Source of the DNA: a virus
IMG/VR virus record: IMGVR_UViG_3300046517_002304
Span: 124,001-188,000 of that record
DNA: 64,000 bases
Reading direction: 5' to 3' (one strand)
A model generated the notes under the pieces. That model saw only the letters and a list, made by a program, of their open reading frames with translations, had not been told where the DNA came from and ran no database searches. Below, piece after piece: positions 31,205 through 39,223 of the stretch. Made by a program: the position numbers and the translations under genes. The number at the start of each line of letters is the position of its first letter. Positions within the stretch are counted from its first letter, which is position 1.

Positions 31205-32607
31205 GATTCTCTCAATTTATAGAATCTTTTGGTTCATTTAATTATCGTGTTCCCGATGATCCAGAAGAACAATTATATGACTTCTATATGTTGAATTTGC
31301 TAAGAGGCAGAAATTCGCTTTATAACAAGGCTAATCAACATGGCTTAACCATAATGCCTAAGAAGCCAGAGTACGGCGGCGAAATGAATCATGAAGATAA
31401 AGTAGACTACATGCTGGATGAAGTGGCAAAAGTTCTTATACCAAAACTTAAATCAGATTTATTAGAAGCGGTTCTTTTTAGTATAACGGCAGAATTTAGA
31501 CATGGTGGCGACCGAGATACGCAAGAAATACCAATGAGCCATATGACAGATATGATTCGTAGACAAATGGGCGCTAAATATTCTAGAATATTTAGCGATT
31601 TTTTTAACCATTTAGACTCTTCTTTTGATGCATCGTTTAGGCCAAAAATTCAAGCAAATTCTCAATTGATGAAAAACACTATTAACAGTACTCCTATCTA
31701 TAACAGTAGAAGATTGGCATCTTATTCATCGATGGAAAAAAGTACCCATAATGAAAAAGACTTTGTAGAAATGGCTAAATTTGTTTTTGGGGAGGGGGAT
31801 TGGGACAAAGATTACGGTGGTCCTTCATGGGAACAGGCTTGTGATGCATGGCTCCAACTGTATAATTCTAAATCAGAAGATTCAGACATTATAGCGATTG
31901 ATCATATGTACGATATAGAGCACAATACAGGGAACATTCTTGACAAGAGCAATCACTTTTTAAAGAACGGGCAATTTACATGGCTCAGTAATGCCCTTAA
32001 TAAAAAAGCTAGAATTACTTCTCCGATGCAAATCATTGACGATATTTCTCCAGCAATGACACAAATAGCCTTGCCTGCCATAAAGTTAAAGTATGGCCAA
32101 ACATTAGAAGATAAAATGAAGGCTGATACATTTAAAACACAGATCCCAGGAGCTGGGTTTGATGACTTAATTAAAAAGGAATTTGACGAAAATCAAGGAA
32201 TATATGATGCAGGTATTCCTGAACTAAAAATGGCTAGAACTCTTAGGGGAATTTTAGCTGCTTATAAAGTGCGTAGAATTGACTTTAGAATCATTGAATT
32301 AGCTAAGTCTAAAATTAGAGTCCCATTAGACAGTCAAAAAATTAAACAGTTCTTTCAGCAAGAGTATCAAAATTGCAGAAATATAGAAACTGGTAACTTT
32401 GGTCATGTTAAGGTGCTTATGACTAAAGATTTAATATACGAAATACAAAAAAATTTAGAAGATCCATATGGCCATAGATCAGGAATAAAAGACAGAATAG
32501 CCGGTGAAACAAATTATGACGATGAAGTTATTAAGAGTTTAGTAGATTACTGTGAAAAGTTAGTTGAAGATGGCGGAAATGTTAGCTCAATATTAGCGGT
32601 TCGCTAA
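31201..32607 (+). CDS. Probable packaged head protein, paralogue B
   Basis: 468 residues, tandem duplicate of the preceding gene, starting MRFSQFIESFGSFNYRVP. The most conserved parts are the N-terminal 80 residues and the C-terminal RNIETGNFxxVKV region, while the middle (130-190) has diverged, so the ends probably carry the common function. Its stop overlaps the convergent MT-A70 gene by 4 bases. Confidence 0.6.
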   Translation: MRFSQFIESFGSFNYRVPDDPEEQLYDFYMLNLLRGRNSLYNKANQHGLTIMPKKPEYGGEMNHEDKVDYMLDEVAKVLIPKLKSDLLEAVLFSITAEFRHGGDRDTQEIPMSHMTDMIRRQMGAKYSRIFSDFFNHLDSSFDASFRPKIQANSQLMKNTINSTPIYNSRRLASYSSMEKSTHNEKDFVEMAKFVFGEGDWDKDYGGPSWEQACDAWLQLYNSKSEDSDIIAIDHMYDIEHNTGNILDKSNHFLKNGQFTWLSNALNKKARITSPMQIIDDISPAMTQIALPAIKLKYGQTLEDKMKADTFKTQIPGAGFDDLIKKEFDENQGIYDAGIPELKMARTLRGILAAYKVRRIDFRIIELAKSKIRVPLDSQKIKQFFQQEYQNCRNIETGNFGHVKVLMTKDLIYEIQKNLEDPYGHRSGIKDRIAGETNYDDEVIKSLVDYCEKLVEDGGNVSSILAVR

Positions 32608-33137
32608 GCTTCATTACCCCAGCAATACCAGCCTTCTCTTTTAGCTCTAGCATACATGTCTAATCGTGGTTCTGGCGATAGCTTTTCTACTAGCTTATAG
32701 AAATCATCTGGTTTCTCGCTATGCCTGCCTCTATCCCATGAAAAGCATGTTCCACTAGTAGCCTGTGAATGCCGTCCACCCATTCCAAAAGGATTTCCGT
32801 GTCTACTTCCTACCCGAGACACAAGTATATGTTCTGTATTACATCTAAAACGTCCTACGCCAAGCCCTGGCTTCTTCCAAGTCCAAAGTATGATTGGTTT
32901 AGCCTTCCATGCGCCAGCGACCGTATAGGCCCAATCTACGTGTTGTGCAAGGCACCATATGTATAAGTGTGCCTGTTTGGCAATCGGCGGCTTGATAGAA
33001 CAGATTTCGTCTAAGCTTAATGTGTTATAATGAGATTGTGGACTGCCCTTGGGCGCTTTTCCATTAATAATTGACATTTCTGGTGTCCAAGGCGGGTCAA
33101 CCACTATTGTGCGAAACTCTACATCAGGAAATTGCAT
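32604..33137 (-). CDS. MT-A70-like adenine N6-methyltransferase
   Basis: 177 residues. VVDPPWTPEM (about 12-21) is the DPPW catalytic motif; then HYNTLSLDEI, HLYIWCLAQHVDWA and IILWTWKKPGLGVGRFRCNTEHIL follow the MT-A70 order, ending with EKPDDFYKLVEKLSPEPRLDMYARAKREGWYCWG. In phages these enzymes methylate adenine in DNA and protect it from restriction. It is the second DNA methylase in the window. Confidence 0.9.
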   Translation of the reverse strand: MQFPDVEFRTIVVDPPWTPEMSIINGKAPKGSPQSHYNTLSLDEICSIKPPIAKQAHLYIWCLAQHVDWAYTVAGAWKAKPIILWTWKKPGLGVGRFRCNTEHILVSRVGSRHGNPFGMGGRHSQATSGTCFSWDRGRHSEKPDDFYKLVEKLSPEPRLDMYARAKREGWYCWGNEA

Positions 33138-33152
33138 ATTTTAAGTTAGTTT

Positions 33153-33160
33153 ACTAAATA
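33153..33160 (+). promoter_or_regulatory. Late-promoter-like box ACTAAATA
   Basis: Ends 6 bases before the ATG at 33167, whose MKTWTQYCEN start matches the next gene, so the start is secure. No Shine-Dalgarno sequence in the gap. Confidence 0.4.
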
Positions 33161-33166
33161 ACTTAT

Positions 33167-33394
33167 ATGAAAACCTGGACCCAATACTGCGAAAATATGC
33201 CAAATTATGCTACCTCTGCTCGTCCGATGACGGCAGGTGGATTTAATGGAACAGTTAACCTAGGGCAGGCTAACTTACAATTAGTTGGGCAAGCATTGCA
33301 GATAGATAGCGGAACTCACAGCATAAGGCTTCCGCTAACATCACAACAGGTTCAGCAGATACAAAAAGAAGTAGGATCAGGATTAGGTAGATAA
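33167..33394 (+). CDS. Small capsid-targeted protein, paralogue 1
   Basis: 75 residues. MKTWTQYCEN is very similar to the T4 capsid-targeting sequence MKTYQEFIAEA. The rest (GGFNGTVNLGQANLQLVGQ, then QVQQIQKEVG) is paralogous to the next gene. Likely a small prohead-core or internal protein. Followed by its paralogue after 1 base. Confidence 0.65.
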   Translation: MKTWTQYCENMPNYATSARPMTAGGFNGTVNLGQANLQLVGQALQIDSGTHSIRLPLTSQQVQQIQKEVGSGLGR

Positions 33395-33395
33395 T

Positions 33396-33614
33396 ATGAA
33401 AACTTGGACTCAATATCTAGAGGCTGTAGGCACACCAGCACCAGCAATTTTTATGCCAGGACTCTTTAATGGTCTAACAAACTTGGGGCCAGTAAGCGTA
33501 AGGGTAGTTGGCAATATACTACAAATACAAACCAATAGGGATGCGTCTAATCTAGTTCTTACAATGCCACAGATTCAGCAGCTTAAGCGAGATTTTAACT
33601 TAACGGTTATTTAG
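33396..33614 (+). CDS. Small capsid-targeted protein, paralogue 2
   Basis: 72 residues, MKTWTQYLEAVG start, then GLFNGLTNLGPVSVRVVGNI and a C-terminal helix (MPQIQQLKRDF), parallel to the preceding gene. The YLEA junction resembles the T4 cleavage site FIAE-A. Overlaps the convergent small membrane gene by 15 bases. Confidence 0.65.
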   Translation: MKTWTQYLEAVGTPAPAIFMPGLFNGLTNLGPVSVRVVGNILQIQTNRDASNLVLTMPQIQQLKRDFNLTVI

Positions 33615-33821
33615 CTTTTTAATCTTTTCCAGACAATCTGTAACTTCATCTAATTTTTTGCTGGGATACTTACAAGTACCTAGTAGCAGCAAAAGGGCGT
33701 CCTCAACAAAGATCATATCCTTGTTACTTAACTTTTCGTCCTTAGTTGGAGAGCATACAATAAAAAACCAAAGAGCAGCTTCTATGAGTATATAAGCGAT
33801 AATGGCAGCGGCTAATGTCAT
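33600..33821 (-). CDS. Small membrane protein
   Basis: 73 residues. One N-terminal transmembrane helix (MTLAAAIIAYILIEAALWFF) and a helical soluble tail. Overlaps the upstream gene by 4 bases, so coupled to it. Function unknown. Confidence 0.5.
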   Translation of the reverse strand: MTLAAAIIAYILIEAALWFFIVCSPTKDEKLSNKDMIFVEDALLLLLGTCKYPSKKLDEVTDCLEKIKKLNNR

Positions 33822-34177
33822 CGGAAAGCCTTAGTTGTAGTTTTAATGAAAGATTGATTTTCGCTATAAGATAAGGATTTAATGAGGTTTAAATCTAAGT
33901 ACTTAGTTTTCTTTAAAGGATGAATTGTTCCAACGTGTATTTTAAGAGTATCACCAGCCATGACGTAGACCGTACTGGCAAAATATGATATTGTTATATC
34001 TCCGCATCCTGCAAGCGGCAAAGAACAATACTTACTTACAAATAGAGATGTAGCACTCCAAGCAGATTTTGGGTTGAATATGGCATACATCTTGCCGTCA
34101 TCATCTTTCACTAAATTTACTCTGCGATAATCAGCGTTTGATAATTCTTTGTGACCGTTTAATAGTCCTGCGTACAT
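33818..34177 (-). CDS. Unknown protein ending in the LI-S module
   Basis: 119 residues. The N-terminal 85 residues are beta-rich (KMYAIFNPKSAW, DITISYFASTVYVMAGDTLKI). The last 28 residues include YLDLNLIKSLSYSENQSFIK, which is the same pattern as the N-terminal module of the genes at 23022, 24765 and 51411, here at the C-terminus. An AGGAG ribosome site precedes the ATG. Function unknown. Confidence 0.55.
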   Translation of the reverse strand: MYAGLLNGHKELSNADYRRVNLVKDDDGKMYAIFNPKSAWSATSLFVSKYCSLPLAGCGDITISYFASTVYVMAGDTLKIHVGTIHPLKKTKYLDLNLIKSLSYSENQSFIKTTTKAFR

Positions 34178-34194
34178 AATTGTTCTCCTGATAT

Positions 34195-34203
34195 TTTATC
34201 GGC
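34195..34203 (-). promoter_or_regulatory. GCCGATAAA motif
   Basis: Lies 18 bases before the ATG at 34177, between it and the divergent 34262 gene. Same nonamer as at 35739 and 41391. Confidence 0.3.
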
Positions 34204-34261
34204 TCTCATGCAAATCAATCTTAATGACGATAGATTATTGTTATGAAAAGGAGATGCTGGA

Positions 34262-34582
34262 ATGACCGATAAAGAACTTATTGATTGGGCGCGGTTGATG
34301 TTAGGCGAACCGATTATAAAATTAGAGATAGATGATGAGCAAGTTCAATTTATAATTGACACAGCTAGAACTAACATTAAAGATGCTCAGTTTAAAACTA
34401 ATAAAATGGTTAAGAAAGCAGTATACAACGATTTGGTCCGTGAAGGCGTTCTAGCGTTATCTTGTTTGATGCTGGATAGGATCAATGGAGCATTTGCTCA
34501 TCCAGTGGAAGAAGAATGGTATCGGGGCGGCAAAGAAAAAGTTGAAGCATGGAAAGAGAAGTTAAAGGAGATTAAGGAATAA
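34262..34582 (+). CDS. Small protein resembling the N-terminal part of T4 gp13
   Basis: 106 residues. KELIDWARLMLGEPIIKLEIDDEQVQFIIDTA resembles by pattern the start of T4 neck protein gp13 ([20 protein letters not shown], then TPDQI), a motif seen in many T4-like neck proteins. The rest is helical and much shorter than gp13 (309 aa). It has a strong AAGGAG ribosome site. It may be a neck or tail-completion protein, or a remnant. Confidence 0.45.
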   Translation: MTDKELIDWARLMLGEPIIKLEIDDEQVQFIIDTARTNIKDAQFKTNKMVKKAVYNDLVREGVLALSCLMLDRINGAFAHPVEEEWYRGGKEKVEAWKEKLKEIKE

Positions 34583-34583
34583 C

Positions 34584-34946
34584 ATGAAGGAAGTTAAATC
34601 AGTAGAAGAAATAAAGTGTACCGACGACTTCAATAAGGAAGTGATTGTCAGCAAGCAATGTCTGCACACTGGTGTGATTTATTACTTTCTTAAAGGTGCT
34701 TGGACACCAGTTTATCCGCAAGAGGATGGCACATTCAGGTATCCATATAATTGCAATACAGTTATGCAGATAATGACATTGACGCCTGTAGTGGAGCGAA
34801 AGTCTTTGGTTGAAAGGCTCAGGGATCAGTCTAATAGTCCATCTTGGATTGTAAGACTTAGTAGTCGTCTTATGATTTTTAAATTGAAATGCGAATCTTT
34901 ATTAGATTCAGAAAAACCTTGGGTTGAAAGGTGGTTGGGGGAATGA
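34584..34946 (+). CDS. Unknown protein
   Basis: 120 residues; N-terminal beta-rich part with Cys13 and Cys27 (VIVSKQCLHTGVIYYFLKG) and a helical C-terminal half. It follows the gp13-like gene by 1 base with AAGGAA ribosome site and overlaps the capsid-fragment gene by 4 bases. No family recognised. Confidence 0.5.
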   Translation: MKEVKSVEEIKCTDDFNKEVIVSKQCLHTGVIYYFLKGAWTPVYPQEDGTFRYPYNCNTVMQIMTLTPVVERKSLVERLRDQSNSPSWIVRLSSRLMIFKLKCESLLDSEKPWVERWLGE

Positions 34947-35134
34947 TTGTAATTAGTGCTGAGTATAAGGAAATACCTATTAGCCAACCTATGGCTGAAT
35001 TTAAAAGAATTAGCATTCCTTTGATAAGAAGGATTTATCCTAGTTTAATTGACATGAGAAGTGATCTTTTCAGTATTAGAGGAGATTATGTTATTAGAAC
35101 GATAGATAGCGCTTATGAACATGGCTATGATTGA
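34943..35134 (+). CDS. Small protein carrying a capsid-protein fragment
   Basis: 63 residues from the ATG at 34943, which overlaps the previous stop (ATGA) and has a GGGG-rich ribosome site; a GTG 12 bases earlier is less likely. Residues 17-36 (AEFKRISIPLIRRIYPSLI) match major capsid protein residues 65-83 (ANFKRISIPLVRRIFPQLI) at about 14 of 19 positions. The rest (about 27 residues) is unrelated. This is the second small gene with the same capsid region, on the other strand from the first. Role unknown. Confidence 0.65.
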   Translation: MIVISAEYKEIPISQPMAEFKRISIPLIRRIYPSLIDMRSDLFSIRGDYVIRTIDSAYEHGYD

Positions 35135-35146
35135 TCGTATGATATT

Positions 35147-35365
35147 ATGAAGCTAAAAACAACTTGGAAATTTTGCGAAGAAATGAAAGAGATTCCAGAT
35201 AATACACGGCGGGATTTATTGCGCAATCTACTAAAGGACGAAGATGCATCATGGGGAACATCTAGAAGCGCAGAAGAAATGGAAAAACAATTAGATTATT
35301 TAATGGGATGTGGCGACAATCCTAGCGTAGCTCCAGTCAATGAAGAAATCAAAATCGGGACTTGA
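35147..35365 (+). CDS. Small helical protein
   Basis: 72 residues, MKLKTTWKFCEEMKEIPDNT, weakly like the capsid-targeting starts (W-x2-aromatic). Helical and charged (RDLLRNLLKDEDASW, EEMEKQLDYLM). Its last 66 bases overlap the convergent 121-aa gene, so one of the two may have another end or be less expressed. Confidence 0.45.
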   Translation: MKLKTTWKFCEEMKEIPDNTRRDLLRNLLKDEDASWGTSRSAEEMEKQLDYLMGCGDNPSVAPVNEEIKIGT

Positions 35366-35665
35366 ACTATAATCAAGGTAGCCGAAGTCCATTCTACTTG
35401 GCCAGATGCCTTCTAGTGTGTAGGACTTTTCTCCGAATGATAGGACGCCGGTGCCAGTCGTCTTCTCTCCGTTATAATGATAGCAGTGAGACATAATCTC
35501 AAATATGCACTTAGGTTCGCCCATTTGATCACCATCATCGTGGAATTTGGTCTTTAGGCTTTCTCCAGAGTTGTTCTCAAGAATTTCTGGGTTAATGACT
35601 TGGAAGTTGTCTATGTGGCATTCTAGGCCATTAGGGAACGTAAGCTCCAATGTGTAATTGTTCAT
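35300..35665 (-). CDS. Beta-rich unknown protein
   Basis: 121 residues: MNNYTLELTFPNGLECHIDN, then IFEIMSHCYHYNGEKTTGTG and SFGEKSYTLEGIWP, a likely beta sandwich. Overlaps the plus-strand 72-aa gene by 66 bases. No family recognised. A G-rich tract lies just upstream. Confidence 0.5.
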   Translation of the reverse strand: MNNYTLELTFPNGLECHIDNFQVINPEILENNSGESLKTKFHDDGDQMGEPKCIFEIMSHCYHYNGEKTTGTGVLSFGEKSYTLEGIWPSRMDFGYLDYSSSPDFDFFIDWSYARIVATSH

Positions 35666-35678
35666 GATTAGTTGTTGT

Positions 35679-35732
35679 GGGGGGGGTAGTGTATATAGGG
35701 GGAAATGATGGGTTTCTCTTATGATATGTGGG
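35679..35732 (+). other. G-tract cluster with G-quadruplex potential
   Basis: Four G-tracts of 8, 5, 3 and 3 (35679-35686, 35698-35702, 35710-35712, 35730-35732) lie within 54 bases in the divergent gap, in otherwise AT-rich DNA. They could fold into a quadruplex and affect expression of either flanking gene. Confidence 0.4.
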
Positions 35733-35738
35733 TTTTAA

Positions 35739-35747
35739 GCCGATAAA
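35739..35747 (+). promoter_or_regulatory. GCCGATAAA motif
   Basis: Lies 22 bases before the ATG at 35769, followed by GTACTATAG that may act as a -10-type element. Confidence 0.3.
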
Positions 35748-35768
35748 GTACTATAGCGCGGTGATACT

Positions 35769-37616
35769 ATGGGAAAAGAACGAGTAAGAACAACGATAGA
35801 ATATATTGCCAAGGCCAAAAATAAATGGAATGGATATTTTACATATCCGAATACTATTTTTATTGGCCGGTTTGGCAAAATTGAATTTGAGTGTCCAGTA
35901 CATGGCGCTATGACAATGACGGCTAGAGCACATCTAGATTCTGGTTGTAACAAATGTAATGGATATTTTAAGCACACTGGGGCAACGGCAAAAGCCAAAA
36001 TGCTCCAAATACATGGGTATTTTTGCGACTATTCTAAAATACCCGATGAATTAGAATTCGGAGTCAATACTATTGTAGAAATAGGTTGCCCTAAACATGG
36101 ATTCTTTAAAATCAAAATTGAAGACCATTTTAATGCGGTGCATCCATGCCGTAGCTGTGCCAATGAAGCTAGGGGAATTGCTAATAAAAAAACAACAGAA
36201 GAATGGATATCTGAAGCAAAACTTAAATGGGGCCAAACGTGTAATTATGACAAATCGGTTTATGTAAATAAAGAAACCTATATTGATATTTATTGTATTT
36301 ATCATGGGTGGATAAAACAGAAACCGAATAATCATGTAGAAAATGGATGCCATCATTGTAGCGGCCGTGGTATTGGCAAGCATGACAGATATAGCTTTAT
36401 TAAAAGGGCGATACAAATTAATGGATATATTTATGATTACTCTAAAGTATTAGATAATTTTAGTGGATTAAACTCTGTTATAGAACTAGGATGTCCAACG
36501 CATGGGTGGTTTAAAGTTGTAGCGGCTAATCATCTTACAGAAGGACGAGGATGCTCAAAATGTAATGGTGGTGTTTTTTATACACATAATGACTTCTTAG
36601 AAAAGGCAAATAAAAAGCATAATAATAAATTCAAATATCTATCAAAATATACTAGATCACATGATCCAATTACGATAGAGTGCTCTAAGCACGGTGTATT
36701 TGAACAGTTGGCCTATGTCCATCTTCAGTCAATCCATGCTTGCCAGAAGTGTGCTGCTGAATTAGGGCAATCCGCTGGCGAAAACGAGGTAGCGGATTAT
36801 ATCGCCAATTTAGGCATTAATATTATTAGAAATGACAATACTTTTCTTGGGAAGTCAAAAGAAATAGATATTTACTTACCCGATCAAAAGGTTGGAATTG
36901 AATATTGTGGCCTTTATTACCATAGGGAAGGCATGCAGACATATAAATTTAACCATAATATTAAAACTAATTTAGCAGATGAAAAAAATATATTTTTAAT
37001 TCATTTGTTTGACAAGGAATGGAAAGAGCAAAAAGAAATTGTTAAATCTAGGATATCTGGCATATTGGGGAAAAATAAGACGATATATGCTAAAAACACA
37101 GAGATAGTTCAATTACATAAATACGAAAAAGATAAATTTTTACAGGAAACGCATATACAAGGAAAAGATAATTCCAGTATTTATTTCGGCTTAAAATATA
37201 AGGATCAGATTGTTTCATGCATGACATTTGGGCACCCAAGATTTAATAAAAACTATAACTGGGAAATGCTTAGGTTTAGTTCTATTTTGTATACCCATAT
37301 AGTGGGCGGAGCTAGCAAGCTGTTGTCTCACTTTAGAAAAATTTATCCAGGAACAATTATTTCTTACGCTGACAGGAGATGGTCACAAGGAAAGTTGTAT
37401 TACATATTAGGATTTAACTTAGATAAAGTTACAGAGCCTAGTTATCATTATTATAATGTTTCTACACATGCATTTCATAATCGTCTAAAATTTCAAAAGT
37501 ATAAGCTTAAAGATATGCCTTATTATGATGAAAAATTAACCGAAGAAGAAATTATGATGTTAAATGGATATGATAGAGTTTGGGATGCAGGACAAATGCG
37601 GTTTGTTCTTAAGTAA
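35769..37616 (+). CDS. Homing endonuclease, zinc-finger repeats plus PD-(D/E)xK/Vsr-like nuclease
   Basis: 615 residues. The N-terminal 330 residues contain about six repeats of roughly 60 residues with CPxHG and CxxC (for example ECPVHGAMTM and CNKCNG), the DUF723-like zinc-binding DNA-recognition type. Residues about 335-440 form the nuclease: AGENEVADYIANLGI, then KEIDIYLPDQKVGIEYCGLYYHRE and IFLIHLFDKEW, typical of Vsr-like phage homing nucleases. The C-terminal domain (VSCMTFG, WEMLRFS, GGASKLLSHF, ISYADRRWSQG) is the usual tail of this family. It sits directly beside the capsid gene. Confidence 0.85.
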   Translation: MGKERVRTTIEYIAKAKNKWNGYFTYPNTIFIGRFGKIEFECPVHGAMTMTARAHLDSGCNKCNGYFKHTGATAKAKMLQIHGYFCDYSKIPDELEFGVNTIVEIGCPKHGFFKIKIEDHFNAVHPCRSCANEARGIANKKTTEEWISEAKLKWGQTCNYDKSVYVNKETYIDIYCIYHGWIKQKPNNHVENGCHHCSGRGIGKHDRYSFIKRAIQINGYIYDYSKVLDNFSGLNSVIELGCPTHGWFKVVAANHLTEGRGCSKCNGGVFYTHNDFLEKANKKHNNKFKYLSKYTRSHDPITIECSKHGVFEQLAYVHLQSIHACQKCAAELGQSAGENEVADYIANLGINIIRNDNTFLGKSKEIDIYLPDQKVGIEYCGLYYHREGMQTYKFNHNIKTNLADEKNIFLIHLFDKEWKEQKEIVKSRISGILGKNKTIYAKNTEIVQLHKYEKDKFLQETHIQGKDNSSIYFGLKYKDQIVSCMTFGHPRFNKNYNWEMLRFSSILYTHIVGGASKLLSHFRKIYPGTIISYADRRWSQGKLYYILGFNLDKVTEPSYHYYNVSTHAFHNRLKFQKYKLKDMPYYDEKLTEEEIMMLNGYDRVWDAGQMRFVLK

Positions 37617-37625
37617 TATTAGTCG

Positions 37626-37655
37626 AATAAAAAACCCCCGATTTCTCGGGGGTTT
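37626..37655 (-). terminator. Rho-independent terminator of the capsid gene
   Basis: AAACCCCCGA (37632-37641) pairs with TCGGGGGTTT (37646-37655) over a 4-base loop. On the minus strand a six-U run follows. It ends the capsid transcript 29-58 bases after its stop codon and may also slow plus-strand transcription from the endonuclease gene. Confidence 0.85.
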
Positions 37656-37683
37656 AGTCGTCTTCCAAGTCTAATTATTAAAA

Positions 37684-39135
37684 TTAGATGCTGAAATTGT
37701 TGATAGCGATGGTAGCGTAGAAGCGTGCACCGTTATTTAGTAATTTAAGTCCGTATCTTGTCATCAAGCCTCTACGTGGGCAGAAGCTATTAGGGTCAAG
37801 TACCAGTGGAGTCTGCATTAAAGGAACGTATGGGCAATAGAAGAACCCTGAATCCATATAAGTATCACCCTTATAACCCATGAGTAGGTTATTGGTTGGG
37901 AACTGTGGATCCTTATAAAGCTTCCAACGGTTGCTGACAGTACCGACATACTGAACGCCTAGCGAGCTAGTGAACGATTCTGAAGGTGCTGGAGCGAAAC
38001 CTGCTGTGGCTGTCTCAAAGATTGAGGCAACTTCAGGTGAGCAGATAATCCAGTTTGCACCGCTACGTAGCGTTTTCTTATGGATGATGTTGCTAACCTG
38101 TGAAACCTTAACGAATAGGGCTTCGTACTTTTCCTTAACGGTATCACCTAGGGCAGTGTTGTAATCCCAAGTGACGTTAGTACCAGCGTTGTTACGGAGG
38201 TTGGTGATGATTTCACGGTCAATTTCAAGATTGATTTCTTGAGCAAGAACGGTCGTCAATTCCTGTTCCGCATCTAGCGAATACTGTGAACGTAAGTCCT
38301 GTTGAGCTTCAAAGCTCCAGACAGCGCGTAGCTTACGGGTAACGGCGGTAATGGTTTCCTGTTCAACCGTTAGATTAACTTCGGGCTGATCAGTATTGCA
38401 TTCCATGTTATAGTCGTAAGTGACGACGATGCTGTTAGTGCTAGGATCGCTTGACCAAGTTAGAGTGATGGCACCAGTCGTGAGATTGATGCTACCAGCG
38501 GTAACGTTTGGTGAATTGCTCGTAGAACTAATAGTAAAGGTACCCGACGCATCAATGGTGAAGGTCTGAATGGCAGTGCTACCCTGGTAGATAGTACCTG
38601 ATTCAGTTCCAGCAAGAATTGGCGTGTGCTTTAGAGTGTAAGTAAGAGTAGTTGTACCACCAGCGTTGGTGACGGTTTCAAGACTGACAGTCTGGCTAGA
38701 ATAGAAAATATCAAGATTTACTAGACCGCTTGAGAGCTGTTGTAGTGAAAGAGCATCGTCTGTTGGGAAACTAGACTTGTTAGTCGCACCTAGTGTAGCA
38801 CCCTTGTCAGTCGCATAGCGAAAGCGGAGGTAATAAACTAGACCGACTGGACCGAGTAATGGCTGAACAGAAACGATCTTGTTAGCGATTAGCTGTGGGA
38901 AAATACGACGAACGAGGGGGATACTAATACGTTTGAAGTTAGCGACATCGCCTGCGGTCGTGCTTGAAGATTCGTTGAGGTTGCATGATAGTTCCTGATT
39001 TTCCATTAGGATGGCAGTGTTCTGACGAACTGTCTTATCCTTAATGTCGTTCAGGAGACCACGGTCGCCCCAAGTTTTTTCGCACTTGGCACCTTCGTGT
39101 AAAAATTCCCCTTTGGCTGTACCAAAATTTGACAT
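37684..39135 (-). CDS. Major capsid protein, T4 gp23-like
   Basis: 483 residues. It aligns with T4 gp23 at the N-arm (FKRISIPLVRRIFPQLI, then SVQPLLGPVGLVYYLRFRY), the spine region (RKLRAVWSFEAQQDLRSQY, ELTTVLAQEINLEIDREI) and the C-terminal MGYKGDTYMDSGFFYCPYVP and RYGLKLL. Residues about 145-245 are a Thr/Ser-rich beta insertion (SSQTVSLETVTNAGG to NSIVVTYDYN), an Ig-like domain absent at this place in T4. LNE-S at 53-56 fits the (L/I)-x-E prohead-protease site, so the mature protein probably begins at Ser56. Ribosome site AAAGGA. A late-type box lies 90 bases upstream and a terminator follows. It forms the prohead shell hexamers. Confidence 0.95.
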   Translation of the reverse strand: MSNFGTAKGEFLHEGAKCEKTWGDRGLLNDIKDKTVRQNTAILMENQELSCNLNESSSTTAGDVANFKRISIPLVRRIFPQLIANKIVSVQPLLGPVGLVYYLRFRYATDKGATLGATNKSSFPTDDALSLQQLSSGLVNLDIFYSSQTVSLETVTNAGGTTTLTYTLKHTPILAGTESGTIYQGSTAIQTFTIDASGTFTISSTSNSPNVTAGSINLTTGAITLTWSSDPSTNSIVVTYDYNMECNTDQPEVNLTVEQETITAVTRKLRAVWSFEAQQDLRSQYSLDAEQELTTVLAQEINLEIDREIITNLRNNAGTNVTWDYNTALGDTVKEKYEALFVKVSQVSNIIHKKTLRSGANWIICSPEVASIFETATAGFAPAPSESFTSSLGVQYVGTVSNRWKLYKDPQFPTNNLLMGYKGDTYMDSGFFYCPYVPLMQTPLVLDPNSFCPRRGLMTRYGLKLLNNGARFYATIAINNFSI

Positions 39136-39223
39136 AATATTTCTTTATCCTTTGTTTAATTATTTTTAGTTGTTAATTTCTATAACTTATCAGCAACAAG
39201 CTTTAGAGTTATAAAAATTGGTT

